Positions 35,598-44,193 of a stretch of 64,000 nt of DNA are shown here, piece after piece. The notes under the pieces were generated by a model. The model searched no databases, had not been told where the DNA came from, and saw nothing but the letters and a program-made list of their open reading frames with translations. Source of the DNA: Mycolicibacterium moriokaense (GTDB taxonomy: Bacteria > Actinomycetota > Actinomycetes > Mycobacteriales > Mycobacteriaceae). Made by a program: the position numbers and the translations under genes. The stretch is taken from the NCBI RefSeq assembly GCF_010726085.1, contig NZ_AP022560.1, positions 5,580,001 to 5,644,000 on the forward strand. Reading direction: 5' to 3'. The number at the start of each line of letters is the position of its first letter. The stretch's first letter is position 1.

Positions 35598-37964
35598 ATG
35601 GCTGCCGACCACCTGTCCGTCGAACGCGAGATCGTCCTCACCGACGAGTTCCGCCACGCGTTGGCGCTGCTTGGGGACGGCAAGCACATGTTCCTCACCG
35701 GTAAGGCCGGCACCGGCAAGTCGACCCTGATCCGCACCTTCATGGCCAACACCGACCGCAACGTGGTGGTCGTAGCGCCGACGGGGATCGCCGCCCTCAA
35801 CGTCAACGGCTACACCATTCACCGGCTGTTCGGGTTCCGCACCACAACCACCGTCGACGACGTCAACGGTGGCGACTACCGACCGGGCCGATTCACCAAG
35901 ACACTGTTGTCGCTGCAGACGTTGATCATCGACGAGGCGTCCATGGTCCGCGCCGACATGTTCGACATGGTCGCCGGCGCACTGGAGCGGTTCGGCCCCG
36001 AGCCGGGGTCGCCTTTCGGCGGCGTGCAGATCGTGTTGGTCGGCGACCTCTACCAACTGCCACCGGTGATCCGTGACGGCGAGGAGGCCTACTTCTCGAC
36101 GGTATACCCGACGCCGTACTTCTTCTCGGCCCGCAAGTTCACCCGGGATGACTTCCCCACCGTGTCCCTGACCACCGTGTTCCGGCAGTTGGGCGATGAC
36201 CGAATGACGGCAATACTCAACGAGATTCGCGAAGGCGTGCTGCTCGGCCACGCCCAGGAGCAACTCAACGCCCGCGCGAATCGGGACTTCATCCCGCCGG
36301 ACGACGAGTTCTGGTTGACGCTGGCGCCGACCAATCGACTGGTGACGGCCCGCAACCGTCAACAGCTCGAACGCCTCCCCGGCGACGAGTTCCTGCACCG
36401 GGCACAGGAATCGGGCGACCTGTCCCTTTTCGACAAACCGGTCGAGGACGAACTGCGGTTCAAGGTCGGCGCCCAGGTGATGATGCTCAACAACGATCAG
36501 GGCGACCGGTGGGTCAACGGCTCGATCGGACGCGTCATCGGCGTGGACTACGACCGTTACGGCGCCGTCGTCGAAGTCGAATTCGCCGACGGCTCATGCG
36601 CCGACGTCTCCCCCTTCACGTGGGAGGCCACGCGGCCGGTGGTCGAGGGTGGTTCGTTGCGGCACGAGGTGATCGGCACGTTCACCCAGCTGCCGTTCAA
36701 GCTGGCGTGGGCGATCACGATCCACAAGAGCCAGGGCCAGACGCTCGACCGGCTGGTCGTCGACCTCACCGGTGGCATGTTCTCGACGGGTCAGCTCTAT
36801 GTGGCGCTGAGCAGGTGCACCTACTTGGCCGGTCTGGTACTGAAACGCCCTGTCCTGCCGAAGGATCTGAAGACGGACCGCCGCATCGCGCGGTTTCTGC
36901 GCGACTCGGTCGGCGACGCTGGGTCACGCCGCTATTGCGCGATCGGCATCCTGACCGTCGGCGACGAGGGCCGAATGTCGCGCCCGCGTCCGGTCGAGTT
37001 GGCAGTCGCGTTCGATGACGGCACCGGGCTGTCGACGCTGATCAACCCGCAGCGCGACCTCGCGGATGCGCGGAATGCCTATGGGATCAGCGTGTCTGAC
37101 GTTCTGCTGGCGCCGACGCTGCGTGAAGCGTGGGCAGTGATCGCACCGATGCTGGCCGGCTGCACACCGGTGGGTGTCGGCGTCGACGAGACACTGGGGC
37201 TGATCGATTTCGAGCTCAAGCGGCTGGGCCACGTGACGGCGATGCCGCTCGGTGTCGAGCTCGGACGGGTGCCGGTGACGGGGCGTACGGCACTGGAACG
37301 CGCAGAGTCGGCTCTGCAGGCGCACTCCTCGGTCGACACCCAGGGTGGCTCGTCGGCGTTCGACGAGCCTGAACCGGCGGAATCGGTTTCCGGTCTCCTC
37401 GTCAGCCGCGACCACTCCGTTTGCACGCCGTCGGCCCATCATCTGCCGGCGTTGTCGGCGTTACTCCGCGTGAGCCGCGACGTCGGGGCGGTGCTGCTGG
37501 GAGGGCTGTCCCCCGCCGAGATCGACACGCGTGATGAGACGACGTGGCACGCCGCGGCTCGACAGTCCGTGGCGGACCAACTCCGGGCGGCGGCGTCACG
37601 AGCCCTGTTGCCCGACGAGGTGGTGGCACGTCTGCACGACGCTTCAGTGCTGCTCGGTGTCGATGTAGTGACCGGGGCAGTCACGGTCGCACGCCACGAC
37701 ATCAGTACCGCGCTGGTCCCAGGTGCTCGAATTTGCTTCACGGGAACTGCTTTGGACGCCGCGGGGCGGGTGATCGAGCGTGACGAGATGGAGCGGTTGG
37801 CCGCATCGGCCGGTCTGACGCCGGTGCGGTCCGTGACGAAGACGCGCTGCGAGGTGTTGGTCACCGCTGAAGCCGGCACGCAGTCGGGAAAGGCGCGAAA
37901 GGCGCAGGAATACGGCAAAGCGGTGTTCACTGCCGAGGAGTTCTTCGCGTGGTTGGGACGATGA
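35598..37964 (+). CDS. Pif1/RecD-like helicase with degenerate exonuclease-like region and BRCT domain
   Basis: This 788-residue protein has an SF1B helicase core (residues about 20-435): Walker A FLTGKAGTGKSTLIR, Walker B LIIDEASMVRAD, motif III LVGDLYQLPPV, then AWAITIHKSQGQTLDRL and GQLYVALSRCT. Residues about 463-545 resemble a DnaQ-type exonuclease fold but lack the usual acidic residues. Residues 708-787 form a BRCT domain (GARICFTGTALDAAG to FTAEEFFAWL). It probably unwinds DNA at damage or replication forks, with BRCT-mediated contacts; this is inference. The TA-like pair begins 45 bases downstream. Confidence 0.8.
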   Translation: MAADHLSVEREIVLTDEFRHALALLGDGKHMFLTGKAGTGKSTLIRTFMANTDRNVVVVAPTGIAALNVNGYTIHRLFGFRTTTTVDDVNGGDYRPGRFTKTLLSLQTLIIDEASMVRADMFDMVAGALERFGPEPGSPFGGVQIVLVGDLYQLPPVIRDGEEAYFSTVYPTPYFFSARKFTRDDFPTVSLTTVFRQLGDDRMTAILNEIREGVLLGHAQEQLNARANRDFIPPDDEFWLTLAPTNRLVTARNRQQLERLPGDEFLHRAQESGDLSLFDKPVEDELRFKVGAQVMMLNNDQGDRWVNGSIGRVIGVDYDRYGAVVEVEFADGSCADVSPFTWEATRPVVEGGSLRHEVIGTFTQLPFKLAWAITIHKSQGQTLDRLVVDLTGGMFSTGQLYVALSRCTYLAGLVLKRPVLPKDLKTDRRIARFLRDSVGDAGSRRYCAIGILTVGDEGRMSRPRPVELAVAFDDGTGLSTLINPQRDLADARNAYGISVSDVLLAPTLREAWAVIAPMLAGCTPVGVGVDETLGLIDFELKRLGHVTAMPLGVELGRVPVTGRTALERAESALQAHSSVDTQGGSSAFDEPEPAESVSGLLVSRDHSVCTPSAHHLPALSALLRVSRDVGAVLLGGLSPAEIDTRDETTWHAAARQSVADQLRAAASRALLPDEVVARLHDASVLLGVDVVTGAVTVARHDISTALVPGARICFTGTALDAAGRVIERDEMERLAASAGLTPVRSVTKTRCEVLVTAEAGTQSGKARKAQEYGKAVFTAEEFFAWLGR

Positions 37965-37971
37965 GCAGTCT

Positions 37972-37990
37972 GTTTCGATTGTTTCAATTG
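37972..37990 (+). promoter_or_regulatory. tandem 9-base repeats upstream of the RES module
   Basis: GTTTCGATT and GTTTCAATT are adjacent. They lie 19 bases before the start codon of the antitoxin-like gene and could be its operator. TAGGGT at 37997-38002 could serve as a -10 for a leaderless mRNA; both readings are tentative. Confidence 0.35.
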
Positions 37991-38008
37991 TCGGCGTAGG
38001 GTGGAGGT

Positions 38009-38524
38009 ATGACCGCTGCTGTCATCCCTCTCGCCGATCAGGTGGTCGCTCGCGCACAGAAGGACTCGCGATTCGCCAGGGTCCTCGACGCGTTGCTCAC
38101 CGCGCCGACCGCGCCGCAGGGCACCCTGGAGAAGACGGCGGCGCGCCGGCTCAGCGACCTGCGCCGCGCCGCGCTGGTCGAGGACTTCGTCGCCGGGTCG
38201 ATCCGGACGTCGGAGGTGCAGAAGCTGCTGAAGCTGCGCACGCCGCAGGCGGTGCACCGGCTGCGCAGCCGAGGCAAGCTGATCGGCAGTGCGGTCGGCA
38301 ATCAGACGTGGTTTCCCGCTTGGCAATTCGACGGCGGCCGACTGCGCGAAGACCTGCCGCGGATCCTCGAGCTGCTGGGCCGCTTCACGTCGGACCCGCT
38401 GGCGGCGGACCGGATCATTCGGCTCAAACACGAGGAGCTCGGCAACACGTCGATCGCCGAGGCCCTGCGCAAACCCAAGACCGCCGAGATCGCGTGGCGG
38501 ATGCTGACCTCGCTCGGTGCCTGA
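38009..38524 (+). CDS. putative antitoxin of a RES-type toxin-antitoxin pair
   Basis: This 171-residue helical protein carries a helix-turn-helix-like region (SEVQKLLKLRTPQAVHRLRS, about residues 72-91) followed by WFPAWQF and a C-terminal helical part ending RKPKTAEIAWRMLTSLGA. Position, size and an 8-base overlap with the RES gene argue for the antitoxin role. Typical RES antitoxins carry an Xre/MbcA/ParS domain; the C-terminal half here resembles it only loosely. GGAGG sits only one base before the ATG, so translation could be leaderless. Confidence 0.65.
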   Translation: MTAAVIPLADQVVARAQKDSRFARVLDALLTAPTAPQGTLEKTAARRLSDLRRAALVEDFVAGSIRTSEVQKLLKLRTPQAVHRLRSRGKLIGSAVGNQTWFPAWQFDGGRLREDLPRILELLGRFTSDPLAADRIIRLKHEELGNTSIAEALRKPKTAEIAWRMLTSLGA

Positions 38525-39131
38525 GCTCCCCGCGGGCTATCTGAGCCCGTTCCCCGAGCGGAGGCCCGTCGGCCTGCGCCGACGATCAATTCCGGCCGGC
38601 AGCGAGATGTGGCGGGTGGATGCGACGCCGCCGGCCAAGTGGGACTGGGCCGGCTTTCCCGACCCGCGCTATCGCTTCGATCCGGAGTCGGGCGCGTTCC
38701 GTACCCGCTACGCCGGAGCGACGCTCGTCGGCGCGTTCAGGGAGCGGTACCGGTCGACGGGCCTAGTCATCCCGGCTGATCATCGAACGCATCATCTGGT
38801 CCGACTGGTGGCGTCGCGCAATCTGCGGGTGCTCGACCTGCGCACCGAGAAGAACCTCGACGTGCTGCAGGTCGACGATCAGATCAGCACGGGCCAGCAC
38901 CCGGACATCTGGGCCACCTGCCATCGGCTGGCTGACGCGGTCAGGCGTTGGTGGGGCGATATCGACGCGATCGTCTATCGGTCACGCACGACGCCGGAGT
39001 CGTCGCTGAACTACGCGTTCTTCGGGGTCGACGGATTCGCCGTCGAAAGTTGGCGTCTCGGCAAGCGCAGCGACGTGCTGACCGAACTCGTCCTGCACCA
39101 AGGCTTTACGGTCAACTGGGACCTTGGCTAG
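38517..39131 (+). CDS. RES-domain toxin (NAD-targeting family)
   Basis: This 204-residue protein has the RES layout: WRVDATPPAKWDW supplies the first Arg (Arg33), FRTRYAGATLVGAFRERY supplies Tyr65 and Glu76, and TTPESSLNYAFFG supplies the Ser. Members such as MbcT of M. tuberculosis degrade NAD+ and arrest growth unless bound by the antitoxin. The GTG start lies inside the end of the preceding gene (GTGCCTGA), typical of toxin-antitoxin operons. The activity is inferred from family. Confidence 0.8.
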   Translation: MPELPAGYLSPFPERRPVGLRRRSIPAGSEMWRVDATPPAKWDWAGFPDPRYRFDPESGAFRTRYAGATLVGAFRERYRSTGLVIPADHRTHHLVRLVASRNLRVLDLRTEKNLDVLQVDDQISTGQHPDIWATCHRLADAVRRWWGDIDAIVYRSRTTPESSLNYAFFGVDGFAVESWRLGKRSDVLTELVLHQGFTVNWDLG

Positions 39132-39551
39132 TCACTCGTCCGAGTAATCGAAACTCAGCCACCGCTTCGGCCGCATCCGGATGACGATCGACGTCTGCCC
39201 CAGGTTCGCATCGGTGAACTGGTTGCCCGCCTCCTCGCCGAGGTAGCGGATCGCGACCCGGCGCACCTCGGCATCCGTCGCCGGGCCGATCTCGGTCACG
39301 TCGCCCTCCGCGGTGACATACCGATACGGCGGCGCCTCGTCCTGCGCGGTGATCGAGAACCGGCCGGCATCGCGAATCAGCCGATGCTTGAGGGTCCCCG
39401 ACTCCGTCCACAACAGCACCTCCCCGCCCGGCTCGTAGCCGTACCAGATCGGGACGCTCAACGGGGCGCGATCCGGTCGCTCGACCGCGATCACCCCGAC
39501 GTGAACATCGGACAGGAACTTTTCGCGCTCTTCGGTGGTCATCTTGCCCAT
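39132..39551 (-). CDS. pyridoxamine 5'-phosphate oxidase-family (FDOR) protein
   Basis: This 139-residue split-barrel protein begins MGKMTTEEREKFLSDVHVGV, then APLSVPIWYGYEPGGEVLLW, RFSITAQDEAPPYRYVTAEG and a C-terminal MRPKRWLSFDY. Actinobacterial members usually bind F420, FMN or heme and reduce small molecules or biliverdin; which applies here is open. ATG 39551 matches family starts; in-frame ATGs at 39566 and 39542 are alternatives. The stop lies next to the RES gene stop on the opposite strand. Confidence 0.77.
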   Translation of the reverse strand: MGKMTTEEREKFLSDVHVGVIAVERPDRAPLSVPIWYGYEPGGEVLLWTESGTLKHRLIRDAGRFSITAQDEAPPYRYVTAEGDVTEIGPATDAEVRRVAIRYLGEEAGNQFTDANLGQTSIVIRMRPKRWLSFDYSDE

Positions 39552-39591
39552 GCAGGAGGCAACCATGCCCCGCCAGATCGCATTCCCCCCG

Positions 39592-40446
39592 TCAGTGCAG
39601 CGAGACGAGGTCGTGCACGGAGTCATGCGGCAGGTCGCCGTCGACGACCGCCCTCACCTCCATGTGCGTCAGCGTGATCGCACCCTTGTGATTGTCGAGA
39701 AACGCGGTGTCGGCCGCGTCGCGTCCTGTCGCGATCCGGACCATGGACTGCCGCGGCGCCAAACACGTCGCATCGACCACGCGCCACACCCCGTCGACGA
39801 AAGCCTCGGCGACCGCGTGGAAGTCCATCGGCTCACACCCAGGCGCGTAGACCGCGACCAGACGCGCGGGCACGTTCACGGCGCGCAGCAACGCGACCAC
39901 CAGGTGTGCGTAGTCGCGGCACACGCCCTCACCGGCGAGCACAGTGTCGGCCGCCCCGTCGATCGGATCGCTCGATCCCGGCACGTAACTCAGCCGGGTC
40001 CCCACCCACGACGACACCTTCTCCAGCAGCTTCTCCGATTCAACGTACTGCTCGAATTCCGTTGCTGCGAAACCGAAGAACTTGTCAGCTTCGGCGTAGC
40101 GACTGGGGCGCAGATACGTGATCAGATCGATGTCCCGCACCGGCGCAGGGTCGGCCTGCCCGAGAACAGACGCCTCATAGGACGCGGTGACAGTGCCCTC
40201 AGGCGCCGCGAAGCGATGAATCCGCGTGCCGTGTTCGCCGATGATCTCGTCCGGGGTGATGCGCTTGCCGTTGCAGGTGAACGTGAGCGACTCCGTCACC
40301 TGCGCTCCCGGATGATCCGCGACGGCGATCTGAAACTCGAGCATGGTCGGCGACGTGACCTCCACCTCGAGCTCCGCTCCGACGTCTCGCTTCAGCCCTG
40401 TGGTCGGCATGTCGTCCACCGTCTTCGATCGTCGCCAAAGAGCCAT
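39592..40446 (-). CDS. transglutaminase-like cysteine protease family protein
   Basis: This 284-residue protein has a beta-rich N-terminal half and a transglutaminase-like core. The catalytic triad is visible as Cys in GEGVCRDYAHLVVALLRA, His in MDFHAVAEAFVDG and Asp in WRVVDATC. Such proteins are peptidases or amidases, often near peptide ligases; none is adjacent here. ATG 40446 and ATG 40410 are both possible starts. It precedes the PNPOx-like gene by 40 bases on the same strand. Confidence 0.83.
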   Translation of the reverse strand: MALWRRSKTVDDMPTTGLKRDVGAELEVEVTSPTMLEFQIAVADHPGAQVTESLTFTCNGKRITPDEIIGEHGTRIHRFAAPEGTVTASYEASVLGQADPAPVRDIDLITYLRPSRYAEADKFFGFAATEFEQYVESEKLLEKVSSWVGTRLSYVPGSSDPIDGAADTVLAGEGVCRDYAHLVVALLRAVNVPARLVAVYAPGCEPMDFHAVAEAFVDGVWRVVDATCLAPRQSMVRIATGRDAADTAFLDNHKGAITLTHMEVRAVVDGDLPHDSVHDLVSLH

Positions 40447-40560
40447 CGCACACCGCTTCCGTAGATAGTCAGAATGATCACCGACGGCAGTCTGCTGAAC
40501 CGTGCACGCGTATCGGCGTCAACCCTAGCGGTGTCAACGAGATTCGGCAGCTCGGTGCGA

Positions 40561-40764
40561 TCACCCGACACCGCGACCGGTCTGCTGCTGCAATTCGTCG
40601 ATGATCTCCGATGCCTGCGCCTTGGTCAGGTCGTCCGGCACCTCTCGGCCGGCCTCCTGCGCAAGGGTGTTGAGGTAACTGCGTTGCGGCCCGGTCATCG
40701 GCTCGTCGCCGGTCACCCAGTCGTCACGGTCCTTCTCTGCGTTCTCGGCAGGTGCATTGCTCAT
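40561..40764 (-). CDS. DUF3072 family small protein
   Basis: This 67-residue acidic protein carries the DUF3072 signature PMTGPQRSYLNTLAQEAGRE followed by DLTKAQASEIIDELQQQTG. This helical SAP-like or lipid-independent small domain is widespread in bacteria and lacks a known role. It sits 42 bases downstream of cbtA on the same strand and might be the tail of that operon. Confidence 0.8.
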   Translation of the reverse strand: MSNAPAENAEKDRDDWVTGDEPMTGPQRSYLNTLAQEAGREVPDDLTKAQASEIIDELQQQTGRGVG

Positions 40765-40806
40765 GCGGCCGGGATAACCATCGCACGCACGTTCGAAACA
40801 TTCGCG

Positions 40807-41610
40807 CTACACGAAGCTGGCGGACTCCTTCTCGACGCGCCGCCATGCAGCGATGAGCACCGCGGTGACGACACCGATCACCAGCCACATCAACGCCTGG
40901 TTCAGCATCGTGTACATCCGGAAGTCGGCCAGCACCGCGGCCGGGAAGCCGTCGAGCAGCAGCCCGTCAGGCCCGGCGATCGGCAAGGGGACCTCGTCGA
41001 AGCCCGGCAACACCATCATCACGCCCAGCATCACCACCGCATAACCGCCGACCGCAAGCGCAACAGCCCGCCATAAACCCCACGAGCGAGCCAACGCCAA
41101 GCCGGCCGCCACCGCGATGCACGCCGCCATCACCGACAGCGCCGTCATCGTCAGGAACGTCGAACTGCGCACCCCCGTGGTCTCATCCAGCCCGACGGTG
41201 GGCGGGTTCGCCGGATACTTCAGACCCGGCACGAAAGCGATCGCCACAAACATGCCCAGAGACAGCAACAACGCCAGCCCAGTCGGATCCGGCGCAAATC
41301 CCCGTCGCTTCAATATCGTTCGAATCACGTTGTGCGCCACCGCGAACAGTACTCCCATCACGATGCCGAACACGACGATGCCGACCGCGGCGCCGAAATT
41401 CTCCTGCACCGCACGCGTGAACAGCTCATGACCGTGCCCATGCTCGCCGGTCAGTTCCGCCTCGACGTGTTCACGCTGCCCTTCGTAGTCCACGGCGACG
41501 CCGATCAACGGCTCGATCATCACCCGGCTGAACGCGAAAGCCGCCAGGCCGGCGACCGCACCGGGGACGAGATAGCGGACGGCAGAAGGCATTTCGACGT
41601 CTAGTGGCAT
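40807..41610 (-). CDS. cbtA: CbtA-family putative cobalt transporter subunit
   Basis: This 267-residue membrane protein has about six helices: first VPGAVAGLAAFAFSRVMIEP, later MFVAIAFVPGL and MWLVIGVVTAVLIAAW. GLKYPANPPTVG is the CbtA-type loop, and GEHGHGHELF offers metal-binding histidines. CbtA/CbtB pairs are predicted cobalt transporters, often under cobalamin riboswitches; here they lie beside a cobalt-type nitrile hydratase. The ATG overlaps the cbtB stop by 10 bases. Confidence 0.85.
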   Translation of the reverse strand: MPLDVEMPSAVRYLVPGAVAGLAAFAFSRVMIEPLIGVAVDYEGQREHVEAELTGEHGHGHELFTRAVQENFGAAVGIVVFGIVMGVLFAVAHNVIRTILKRRGFAPDPTGLALLLSLGMFVAIAFVPGLKYPANPPTVGLDETTGVRSSTFLTMTALSVMAACIAVAAGLALARSWGLWRAVALAVGGYAVVMLGVMMVLPGFDEVPLPIAGPDGLLLDGFPAAVLADFRMYTMLNQALMWLVIGVVTAVLIAAWRRVEKESASFV

Positions 41611-41825
41611 GGGAACCCCAGCAGGTGACGGGCATCGTGGAGGAACTCGTGGACGTGGGTGTCGTTGCCGAACACCGACACCGCGCCCTGGTCGTAGCCG
41701 ACGAAGTAGTAGGCGATCAGCGCGAGCATCGTGATCGCGGTCAGTCGGGCCGCGATCACAAGTGCGGGCGCGAATCCCGCCCGCACGTTGATGTGCGGGG
41801 CGGCAGCGGCTTTGGTGTTGCTCAT
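41601..41825 (-). CDS. cbtB: CbtB-family cobalt transporter subunit
   Basis: This 74-residue protein has one membrane helix (LTAITMLALIAYYFVGYD) and a His-rich C-terminus (HVHEFLHDARHLLGFPCH), the CbtB hallmark presumed to bind cobalt. GAGGAG six bases before ATG 41825 fixes the start. It lies 8 bases after the nitrile hydratase accessory gene, so it is in the same transcript. Confidence 0.85.
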   Translation of the reverse strand: MSNTKAAAAPHINVRAGFAPALVIAARLTAITMLALIAYYFVGYDQGAVSVFGNDTHVHEFLHDARHLLGFPCH

Positions 41826-41833
41826 GGAACTCC

Positions 41834-42151
41834 TCAGTGGTCGTGGTCGTGTGCGACGGGCAGGGCGTGGTCGTTGGCGTCGGTCAGCACAGGCGCCGTC
41901 AACAGTTCGTGGCGGTCGACGAGCTTCTCCAGTGTTGCGACCCAGTGGTCGTAGTACTCCCAGTCTCCGCGTTCGGATTCGGGCGTGTTCTCCCACTCGC
42001 CGATCGTCTCGATCAGCGTCTGCTGAAACTCACTCCACTGGTAGTGCCGGAACTCCGACAGTGCGAGCGCCAACCCGAATGCCCGGCGCTGCCATTCGTG
42101 ATCGAACTGCGGCGCCGCCTGATCGGTGGTGCACGTGGCATGCAGCTTCAT
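41834..42151 (-). CDS. nitrile hydratase accessory protein
   Basis: This 105-residue protein resembles nitrile hydratase activators of the cobalt class: FDHEWQRRAFGLALALSEF, then HYQWSEFQQTLIETIGEWE and YYDHWVATLEKLV. Such chaperones deliver cobalt-loaded alpha subunit to the enzyme by subunit exchange. The C-terminal HDHDH tail could bind metal. The ATG overlaps the alpha-subunit stop by 4 bases. Confidence 0.85.
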   Translation of the reverse strand: MKLHATCTTDQAAPQFDHEWQRRAFGLALALSEFRHYQWSEFQQTLIETIGEWENTPESERGDWEYYDHWVATLEKLVDRHELLTAPVLTDANDHALPVAHDHDH

Positions 42152-42768
42152 GATGCCTGCCCCGCCAACGCCACACCGATCATCGACTCGGTGGTCACCA
42201 GGTCCATCAGCATCTCGTCGGTGAAATCCTCAGTCCCCGCCGGCCTTTCGGGGATCACGAACCACCGCGAGTGACCGCTGGAGTCCCACACCTTGATCTC
42301 GGTGTCGGCGGGCAGATCCAGGCCCACCTCGGCGAGGACCTTCCGCGGTTCGCGGGCGGCGCGGGCGCGGAACGTCGGATCCTTGTACCAGTACGGCGGC
42401 AGACCCAGCACTGGCCACGGGAAGCACGAGCACAGCGTGCAGATCACCAGGTTGTGCACGCCGGGCGTGTTGGCAACGGCCTGCAGATGCTCACCCTCGG
42501 CGCCGGCCATCCCCTCAGGGAAGTCCAGTTCGGCGATGGCGGCCGGGGTGTCGACGACGATCTTCTCGGCGAATTCCGGGTCGGTCCAGGCCTTTACGAC
42601 GATCTTCTTCCCGTTGAGCGGGGTCATCTCCGTCTCGAAGTAGGCGAGCACCTTGTCCACGGTCTGCGGGGTGATGACGCCCTTTTCGATCAGCAGCGAC
42701 TCCAGCGCGGCGGCCTTCTTGGCGCTGGCTTCCTCGCGGTCGGGCGGATAGGCGAACTGTTCTGTCAT
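42148..42768 (-). CDS. nthA: cobalt-type nitrile hydratase alpha subunit
   Basis: This 206-residue subunit carries the metal-site motif CTLCSC (Cys110, Cys113, Cys115). The Thr form is characteristic of Co(III) enzymes; iron enzymes usually have CSLCSC. WPVLGLPPYWYKDPTFRARA and KVWDSSGHSRWFVIPERP are further family blocks. The enzyme hydrates nitriles to amides. ATG 42768 overlaps the beta-subunit stop by 4 bases, so alpha follows beta, as in many Co-type operons. Confidence 0.93.
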   Translation of the reverse strand: MTEQFAYPPDREEASAKKAAALESLLIEKGVITPQTVDKVLAYFETEMTPLNGKKIVVKAWTDPEFAEKIVVDTPAAIAELDFPEGMAGAEGEHLQAVANTPGVHNLVICTLCSCFPWPVLGLPPYWYKDPTFRARAAREPRKVLAEVGLDLPADTEIKVWDSSGHSRWFVIPERPAGTEDFTDEMLMDLVTTESMIGVALAGQAS

Positions 42769-43499
42769 TCCTTCTCCTCGATGGGTTCCAGATAGGCCTC
42801 GAAAAGCTCGGCGTACAGGGTCAACGGTCCGTCTTCGGCGCGAGGACCCCAGATCTCGGCCGGGTCGAACTCGACGATGTAGATCGGCATCGGGTCGCCG
42901 ATGCCGTCGCCGGTGTGGCAGAAGTAGGCGTAGTCGCCTTCGAAGACGCGTTCCACCTTTCCGGTACGCCCGCGTAGGTACCCGGGCAGGCGGCTGTGCG
43001 CGTCGGCCGGGACATTGGTGATGCGCACCGTCGAGCCGACGGCGAACTTCGGGTGCGCGACGTCGCGGCGGGGACTGTCCCCCAGTCGCAGGTAGGAGAT
43101 CACCTGGTCGTCGACCACCGGCTCGCCGGAACCTTCTGGCGCCGGCGGTGTTTCGGCGATGCGCTCGGCGAGCTCCTCCTCGGTGACATAGCCCTTGTCG
43201 ATGAAGAACTGGGTGATGCCGCCGAGCCACTTCTCGTAGTAGCGGAACTTGAAATAGTCGAACGGGTTCATCGCCTCGGCGCCGGTGCGCAGGTCCGCCC
43301 ACGTCCACTCGTCCTTGAAGGTGGTCGGCACCTCGTCGATCGGATACGCCGGCAGCGCCGAGCCGAGGTGGTTCGACAGCCCCATCATCGCGACGTGGAT
43401 GCCGAAGATGCGCTTCTCCCACTCCTCGACGAAGACACGCTTTTCGAAGTTGAACTCAGGCAGGCCCTCAAGGCCGCCGAGATAGTGCTGCAGTTTCAT
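42765..43499 (-). CDS. nthB: nitrile hydratase beta subunit
   Basis: This 244-residue subunit begins MKLQHYLGGLEGLPEFNFEK and has EEWEKRIFGIHVAMMGLSNH, FRYYEKWLGGITQFFIDKGY and a C-terminal SH3-like barrel (FAVGSTVRITNVPADAHSRL, YLRGRTGKVERVFEGDYAYF). It forms the active-site cleft with alpha. ATG 43499 shares one base with the stop of the DUF1097 gene upstream, so the operon is tightly coupled. Confidence 0.93.
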   Translation of the reverse strand: MKLQHYLGGLEGLPEFNFEKRVFVEEWEKRIFGIHVAMMGLSNHLGSALPAYPIDEVPTTFKDEWTWADLRTGAEAMNPFDYFKFRYYEKWLGGITQFFIDKGYVTEEELAERIAETPPAPEGSGEPVVDDQVISYLRLGDSPRRDVAHPKFAVGSTVRITNVPADAHSRLPGYLRGRTGKVERVFEGDYAYFCHTGDGIGDPMPIYIVEFDPAEIWGPRAEDGPLTLYAELFEAYLEPIEEKE

Positions 43500-44020
43500 C
43501 AGGCGGGGCTTCCTTCTGTTGATGGAGCGGTTTCCGGGTTCTTCGTCATCACGCTGGCGAGGTACTCCGAGAGCAATCCGAACGACGCCCCGAGGACGCA
43601 CGCGACGGCGGCGACCAGACCCGGGTGGGAGATGGTCGTGACGGTGATGGTGTTGCCGGTGCCCGCGACCGTCGACACGGTGGACGCGAATCCGACGACG
43701 ACGGCCGGGGTGGTCGCCAGCAGCGGCACCCAGGACGCCTGCACCATGACGGCGCTGCCGACACCGACGGCGATGGCGGTGACCAGCAGACTGCCGCCCA
43801 TCAGGTGGGCGGCGAACAAGCTGGCCGACGCGATCACGACACCGACCAGGTTCGACGACAGCGATCGCACCCATCCGGCGACGCCGCCGCCCACGAAGAA
43901 GAACGATGCCCACGTCAGGAACACCACCCAGATCGGTACCGTGATGACTTCGGCGGTCAGCGCGACCGCGAGCCCACCGAGGACGCCTATGCTCAGCGTC
44001 AGAGCTGTTCGTGAATCCAT
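43499..44020 (-). CDS. DUF1097 membrane protein
   Basis: This 173-residue protein has about five membrane helices: LTLSIGVLGGLAVALTAEVI, WVVFLTWASFFFVGGGVAGW, LVGVVIASASLFAAHLMGGS, LLATTPAVVVGFASTV and GLVAAVACVLGASFGLLSEY. It fits DUF1097 (YcdZ-like). As first gene of the nitrile hydratase operon it may move a nitrile, amide or related solute; this is inferred from context only. Confidence 0.75.
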   Translation of the reverse strand: MDSRTALTLSIGVLGGLAVALTAEVITVPIWVVFLTWASFFFVGGGVAGWVRSLSSNLVGVVIASASLFAAHLMGGSLLVTAIAVGVGSAVMVQASWVPLLATTPAVVVGFASTVSTVAGTGNTITVTTISHPGLVAAVACVLGASFGLLSEYLASVMTKNPETAPSTEGSPA

Positions 44021-44193
44021 GAAATGAGGTTCACGGCAGCAGGTTTCGGCCGAGTTACACTCAAATTTCTCTGCCCGGCAGGACCGGACACGATTCGTGC
44101 AAATCCGGACTTTGGCTTGCCCGCAACGTGGACGTAACAGTCGCGAGCTACTTTGTCGTCACTTCAGACGGGGGCACGAAAGGACAGCAGCCG
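44021..44193. promoter_or_regulatory. divergent control region of the nitrile hydratase operon and its regulator
   Basis: This 173-base gap separates the divergent DUF1097 and GlxA-type genes. It should contain both promoters. CCGG-containing short dyads such as CCGGCAGGACCGG (44073-44085) are possible regulator sites, but I cannot single out an operator. Confidence 0.4.
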
